A DNA stretch of 17,976 nt from the NCBI GenBank assembly GCA_036337945.1, contig JAYZDF010000076.1, positions 1 through 17,976 of the forward strand, written 5' to 3'. The position numbers and the translations under genes are program-made. The notes under the pieces were generated by a model. The model was not told where the DNA came from. It made no database searches and saw only the letters and a list, made by a program, of their open reading frames with translations. Below are positions 14,208 to 17,976 of this stretch, in pieces. The first letter of the stretch is position 1. Every line of letters begins with the position of its first letter. This DNA is from JAYZDF01 sp036337945 (GTDB lineage: Bacteria > Myxococcota > Kuafuiibacteriia > Kuafuiibacteriales > Kuafuiibacteriaceae).

Positions 14208-15710
14208 ATGCAGGTCGGCCCAGCATCTATTGGAGAAAAAATTCGGGGATACGTCCTCGAAAAAGTTTTGGGTCAAGGTGGCATGGGATGCGTTTATCTA
14301 GCCCACCACGAGCACCTCCAAAAGAAAGTAGCCATAAAGATCCTGGATGGGGCACTCACAGATGATCAAGAGTTTATCTCACGCTTTTTTGAGGAGGCCA
14401 GGATCGTCAACAACGTGAAGCACGCAAATATCGTAGATATTGTAGATTTCGTAGACACCCAATCTCCACGACGCGTCGCCTATATCATGGAGTATGTCCA
14501 TGGACCTTCCCTCAGCCAAGCGTTGAAAAGGCACAAATTCACGCCAGTTCAAGCTCTGAATATTTGTCGTCAAATTGCCGGGGCGTTGGACGCAGTACAT
14601 GAAATCAATGTCGTCCACCGCGACCTCAAGCCAGCAAATATCTTGCTCATGGAAGCGCCCGACGAAAGCGACTATTCTAGTTTCCCGAGTGTAAAAGTTG
14701 TTGATTTTGGAATTGCAAAAGTCACGGATGACACCTCTGAACACAAAACGAGTACCGGAGCGCTTATGGGGACTCCTATCTATATGTCTCCTGAGCAGGT
14801 TGCCAGTGATCCCGTAACCAGCAAAACGGACGTGTACGCACTGGGAGAAATTCTTTTCGAGCTTGTGACTGGCGAACCCGCGTTTCAGGGGGAGAATCTC
14901 AACATACTTCGACAGAAACTCGCTCACGTGCCCCCTAAGCTCGCAATCGACGAAGAGGTACCGCTGCGCAGAGAACTTCTTGGGTTGGTGAGTAATTGCC
15001 TTCTGCCTGACCCGGTCAATCGGCCGGCTCTGGCCGAAGTCCTCGAGGGACTGAACTTTATTCAAAGCAAGCTAGAGTCTGCGCCCGCAGCCACTCGCCA
15101 TGACTCTCTGCATCCAAATCGACAAACAGTGACCAAGCGACCAACCTCGGTCATGCCGCCTCCTCGGGAAAATCCATTTCGGATGCTGGCAAGACAGCCT
15201 CGAAAGAAACTACCGAAATATGCAATGCCAGTCATTGCTCTGCTCGTTTTCATAATTTCCGGCCTGTTCGGTATTGCATATCAAAATAACAAACGAACAT
15301 CGCAAATCATTGCTACTCCGGCGGTCATCGAGACCCGAACGACAACGACTGCACCAGCAACCGAGAACACAAAACCTCTCCTCAAGGTGCCGCAGATTAC
15401 CACACAAAAAAGAGACGACACTCGACTTGATAAACGAAAGCGCAGAGCAAAAAAGCCGCGGGATCGCCGAAGGAAATCAAATACGTTTGGTACTTTGACA
15501 ATCGAAGCCTATACGACCGCAGGACGCCAGCTATCCGCCAAAGTGACCATCGATGGGCGAGCGTTACCAAGAAAAACTCCAATCACGATTAAAGCACGAC
15601 CCGGTAAAAGGAAGATCACCGTCCAGGCTTCAGGGTATCCACCCATCTCAAAGGCTGCTACTGTGACACAGGACACCAAATCAAAGGTTCAGGTGATCGT
15701 CGATCTCTAG
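14208..15710 (+). CDS. Transmembrane Ser/Thr protein kinase with PEGA-like periplasmic domain
   Basis: This is a eukaryote-like (PknB-type) kinase of 500 residues. The kinase domain runs from 14 to about 285: glycine loop GQGGMG (22-27), ATP lysine K44, alpha-C glutamate near E63, catalytic HRDLKPAN (137-144; D139), DFG (167-169) and SPE (194-196). All core catalytic residues are present, so it should be active. A Pro/Arg-rich linker leads to one membrane segment (about 338-357). Outside the membrane come a Thr-rich stretch, a strikingly basic segment (about 401-425) and a PEGA-like beta domain (428-500: TLTIEAY, KVTIDG, KTPITI, PGKRKITV). PEGA domains in such kinases are thought to contact surface ligands. 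The ATG at 14208 lacks a Shine-Dalgarno sequence but fits the domain start. The promoter would lie inside trpS. The gene heads a probable operon with the next two genes. Confidence 0.93.
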   Translation: MQVGPASIGEKIRGYVLEKVLGQGGMGCVYLAHHEHLQKKVAIKILDGALTDDQEFISRFFEEARIVNNVKHANIVDIVDFVDTQSPRRVAYIMEYVHGPSLSQALKRHKFTPVQALNICRQIAGALDAVHEINVVHRDLKPANILLMEAPDESDYSSFPSVKVVDFGIAKVTDDTSEHKTSTGALMGTPIYMSPEQVASDPVTSKTDVYALGEILFELVTGEPAFQGENLNILRQKLAHVPPKLAIDEEVPLRRELLGLVSNCLLPDPVNRPALAEVLEGLNFIQSKLESAPAATRHDSLHPNRQTVTKRPTSVMPPPRENPFRMLARQPRKKLPKYAMPVIALLVFIISGLFGIAYQNNKRTSQIIATPAVIETRTTTTAPATENTKPLLKVPQITTQKRDDTRLDKRKRRAKKPRDRRRKSNTFGTLTIEAYTTAGRQLSAKVTIDGRALPRKTPITIKARPGKRKITVQASGYPPISKAATVTQDTKSKVQVIVDL

Positions 15711-15722
15711 TATGTATAGTAT

Positions 15723-16403
15723 ATGGCCTTCTTGCGCCAAAATTACTCGCTACTCATCCCGCTCGTCGGGATTCTAGTGTTTTCCGAGCCTGCTCTGGCA
15801 GACCCTTCCTCAGAGCTACTCACGAAAGGCATTATTCAATTTGGGCAAGGCAACATGGACGCCTCGAAACGCTCACTTGAAAAGGCACTCGCTTCCTCCG
15901 ACGACCCCATTCTAAAATCGAGGATTCACCGTCAATTTGGAATCCTCTTTGAAGCAGATAATCAGCCCTTAGAGTCATTGCTGTCGTTTCGAATCGCCCT
16001 GGGACTCAATCCGAATATCAGTCTCTCAACCCGCGAGCACCAGGGTCGCCCCAGCGCTTTGTTCAGATGTGCACAAAATCTAGACATAGGAAACTTTTCA
16101 GTAGAGACTATTCGAACCCAGATGGCGAATAAATTCACGGGCGAAAATTTTATCTGCCCAGTCGATAGCACCGGACAAAAAATCATCGTAGCACCAGTCC
16201 CTGCTCTGCTTGACCTAGATCAACTCAAGGAACAAAAAGAAAAACAAACCAAACAAACACCGTGGTTTAGCTCAGCAACTTTTTGGATTATAGCCTCCAT
16301 TGCCCTCGCGGGAAGTGCTACGGCAGCAGGTTTCTATTTCGCACCACCAACCGGAGGAGATTACGGAGGCAGCAGTGATACGACCATTCGGTTGTCTAAT
16401 TAG
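15723..16403 (+). CDS. Exported TPR-like protein with C-terminal membrane segment
   Basis: This 226-residue protein has an N-terminal signal peptide (hydrophobic 9-20, likely cut after A26 in PALA-D). It carries a helical TPR-like pair (about 28-97: GIIQFGQGNMDASKRSLEKA, then FGILFEADNQPLESLLSF). A middle domain has two cysteines (C116, C145). Residues 165-178 form a charged Lys/Gln/Glu helix. A membrane segment (about 184-206) and a Gly-rich tail (TGGDYGG) end the protein. Small signal-peptide/TPR/single-membrane-helix proteins like this are, to my knowledge, frequent beside PEGA-type proteins in myxobacteria and relatives. It begins 12 bases after the kinase stop and has no Shine-Dalgarno sequence, suggesting a shared transcript and coupled translation. 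The likely role is as a scaffold or accessory of the kinase at the inner membrane, which is inference from position only. Confidence 0.8.
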   Translation: MAFLRQNYSLLIPLVGILVFSEPALADPSSELLTKGIIQFGQGNMDASKRSLEKALASSDDPILKSRIHRQFGILFEADNQPLESLLSFRIALGLNPNISLSTREHQGRPSALFRCAQNLDIGNFSVETIRTQMANKFTGENFICPVDSTGQKIIVAPVPALLDLDQLKEQKEKQTKQTPWFSSATFWIIASIALAGSATAAGFYFAPPTGGDYGGSSDTTIRLSN

Positions 16404-16416
16404 CTGAGTTCAAGAG

Positions 16417-17853
16417 ATGCTGCGCCTTATACAAAACCTAATGCTCTGCGGGCTTTTTGCGGCTACATCGTGCACGCAAGACCTGACCCAGATTGTTGCT
16501 CTAGTCTCATCTGACTTTGGAGACGAGCTCCACCAAGTCGGAGTAGACATTGAGAATAGCCGAGGAGAGCTCATTAGTTCGAACGATTTTTTTCTGGTTC
16601 GAGATAACATAGAACTGCCCTTCTCTTTTACTATCGAGCCTGGGGCTAACTTCCGAGACCAAGAAGTAAAAATCACAGCTCTCGGCTTTGATGCATCAGG
16701 CAAAGCACTGGTGGAGTACACCGCACGATTAGGTTTCGTCGAACAACAACGCCGATTATTGCACATCGACCTGCTTCGAATATGCGAGCCCGTCGAGTGC
16801 ACTCAACTCAATCAAACCTGTTCTGCCCAGGGCCAATGCGTAAATGACTATGTGGAAGTCAAAGACCTCCCCGTGGTGAACCCAGGCGAAGAATTCACCA
16901 CCGTTCGTTTACCTCCGAATGATAATGCCGACGCTGGCCTGCCGCCTGATGCAACTCAAGACTCCGACTCTGGAACCCCAGGGATGCAAAACGATGCAGG
17001 GGGCCTCGACGCGAACGTAGACCCTATCACGCCAACCACTTGCGTTGACGTTGGATGCCCTATTAATCAAGTTTGTGTAGATGCCGCCACTCACACTCTC
17101 TGTGAAGCCGGCAATGAATCGCCCGAACGATGTGGTTGTCGTGTAGCATGTGACCCATTCGGTGCTGTTTTACGATGCGGTTTTTCGAACGACATCTGCA
17201 CCTACCTCAATGAAGATTCTCCCCGAGGACAAGGTTACTGCCGACCAAATCTTGGTGGAGGAGAACAAGGAGATTCTTGTACAACGCAATTCAACGAAAA
17301 AGGAGAGAGGATTAGCGACGACTGTAACCGCACCAAAAACTTCACCTGCACCGGGGTTACGTCAACAAGACCCACCGGTGGCCAATGCGCTCGAACCTGT
17401 CGCACGGACCTGTTCTTAAACTGTCAATTCCTCCTTAGTGAGACAACATATGCATGCACCCCAGACGAGAAGGATTCAGAATCGATTATTGGAACCTGCC
17501 GGTTGCCCGAGCAGGCTTATACAGACATTTCTCGTTCGTGCTTTACGCAGCGAGAATGTCAAAGCCAATCGTGTCTAGACACGGGAGTCCAAGGAATCTG
17601 TACTTCAGACTGTTCTGGTTTGGAAACGTGCCCTGCAGATAGTGCCTGTTTGCCAGTCCGCCGTAACTCGAACAACGAATTCTTGTGCTTCCGGTCTTGC
17701 GAAGATGACGCAGACTGCACCAGTAAAAATCAAAATAACGTATGTCACCCGATCGGCGATCGTAAAATATGTTATCCGAGGTGTGAGCTTACTAACAACA
17801 GATGCCCAGGCTCGCAAGGAACCTGTAACCCGCGAACCGGGCTATGTGATTAG
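16417..17853 (+). CDS. Cysteine-rich surface lipoprotein
   Basis: This 478-residue protein has a lipoprotein signal peptide with the lipid cysteine probably C19 (A-T-S-C). Residues 20-120 form a beta-rich domain without cysteine. An Asp/Ala/Gly/Pro linker (about 168-204) divides a first small Cys cluster (C123, C128, C135, C141) from a long Cys-rich part (206-478). From C123 on I count 38 cysteines, an even number consistent with disulfides. The late spacing (for example CFTQRECQSQSC and CEDDADC) resembles the disulfide-rich repeats of myxobacterial-type surface proteins and EB-like modules. The protein is presumably folded by periplasmic disulfide enzymes and displayed on the outer membrane, possibly for adhesion. 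It starts 13 bases after the TPR gene with only a weak CAAGAG before the ATG, so it is likely in the kinase operon. No specific function can be assigned. Confidence 0.85.
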   Translation: MLRLIQNLMLCGLFAATSCTQDLTQIVALVSSDFGDELHQVGVDIENSRGELISSNDFFLVRDNIELPFSFTIEPGANFRDQEVKITALGFDASGKALVEYTARLGFVEQQRRLLHIDLLRICEPVECTQLNQTCSAQGQCVNDYVEVKDLPVVNPGEEFTTVRLPPNDNADAGLPPDATQDSDSGTPGMQNDAGGLDANVDPITPTTCVDVGCPINQVCVDAATHTLCEAGNESPERCGCRVACDPFGAVLRCGFSNDICTYLNEDSPRGQGYCRPNLGGGEQGDSCTTQFNEKGERISDDCNRTKNFTCTGVTSTRPTGGQCARTCRTDLFLNCQFLLSETTYACTPDEKDSESIIGTCRLPEQAYTDISRSCFTQRECQSQSCLDTGVQGICTSDCSGLETCPADSACLPVRRNSNNEFLCFRSCEDDADCTSKNQNNVCHPIGDRKICYPRCELTNNRCPGSQGTCNPRTGLCD

Positions 17854-17871
17854 CTTCGAAAACTCGTCTTC

Positions 17872-17976
17872 TTAGTAGACAATCCCAAGTCCAAGAAATG
17901 GGCCATGCTGTATTTGATAATGATTGGCTCGAATTATCGTTTCATCGTTATCAAGAGAGTTATCATCAGACTCAGC
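17872..17976 (-). CDS. C-terminal end of a probable outer-membrane beta-barrel protein (partial)
   Basis: A minus-strand frame open from the right edge ends in TAA at 17872-17874, giving 34 residues. It ends GPFLGLGIVY: a terminal Tyr with hydrophobic residues at -3, -5 and -7 is the C-terminal signature used by the BAM machinery for outer-membrane barrels. The preceding stretch alternates an acidic turn (about DDNSLDNDE) with a strand, as in a barrel hairpin. It converges on the Cys-rich lipoprotein gene with an 18-base gap. Too little is visible to name a family, and a chance open frame of 35 codons cannot be ruled out. Confidence 0.45.
   Translation of the reverse strand, partial: AESDDNSLDNDETIIRANHYQIQHGPFLGLGIVY

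Noticed and set aside
14379..15065. 228-residue minus-strand ORF inside the kinase gene
   Set aside because: It lies wholly opposite a kinase with every catalytic motif intact, and its translation has no recognisable domain. It is a shadow of the coding strand.
15715..15720. TATAGT before the TPR gene as a -10 promoter box
   Set aside because: Transcription from it would start after the ATG at 15723, so it cannot serve this gene. The gene more likely relies on the kinase transcript.

Overview
The window looks like chromosomal DNA of a Gram-negative bacterium of moderate GC content. A deltaproteobacterial relative (Myxococcota or Bradymonadales-like) fits best. The grounds are a transmembrane Ser/Thr kinase with a PEGA-type C-terminal domain, lipoproteins with Asp/Ser/Gly-rich linkers, a very cysteine-rich lipoprotein, a probable outer-membrane beta-barrel tail and a probable selenoprotein. 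This placement is inference; no marker gene settles it.

Layout. Bases 27-3423 (+) hold nrdA-nrdB, a class Ia ribonucleotide reductase. Bases 3546-4166 (-) hold a degenerate PilZ-like protein with a clear promoter and a two-helix small membrane protein. Bases 4293-8498 (+) hold an exported MsrB, a protein joining paired calcium-binding loops to a caspase-like His/Cys dyad, a small lipoprotein overlapping it, and a membrane-anchored M23 peptidase. Bases 8495-12002 (-) hold gloB and thrS, which overlap by ATGA, and a glutathione peroxidase. Bases 12181-13026 (+) hold a lipoprotein with an in-frame TGA. Bases 13087-14187 (-) hold trpS. Bases 14208-17853 (+) hold a Ser/Thr kinase, a TPR-like membrane protein and a cysteine-rich lipoprotein. 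At the right edge, on the minus strand, is the tail of a probable outer-membrane protein.

The main discovery is the gene at 12181-13026. A conventional caller would split it into a 172-residue lipoprotein and a separate 90-residue ORF. The two lie in the same frame, separated by TGA at 12697. Read through, the junction becomes W-U-A-G-C, a thioredoxin-type CxxC motif with selenocysteine first. Three bases after the TGA begins a two-tier hairpin (12703-12737) with an AGUUC loop, matching the general layout of bacterial SECIS elements. TGA is a normal stop elsewhere in the window (thrS, glutathione peroxidase), so recoding would be local. The product would be a surface-anchored selenoprotein of the redoxin/thioredoxin fold.

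Several genes share a thiol or oxidative-damage theme: ribonucleotide reductase, exported MsrB, glyoxalase II, glutathione peroxidase and the selenoprotein. They lie in different transcription units, so this is neighbourhood and not proof of one pathway. The kinase, TPR protein and Cys-rich lipoprotein are closely spaced and probably form one envelope-directed operon. No RNA genes, insertion sequences or CRISPR arrays were seen, and no gene-free stretch exceeds 300 bases.
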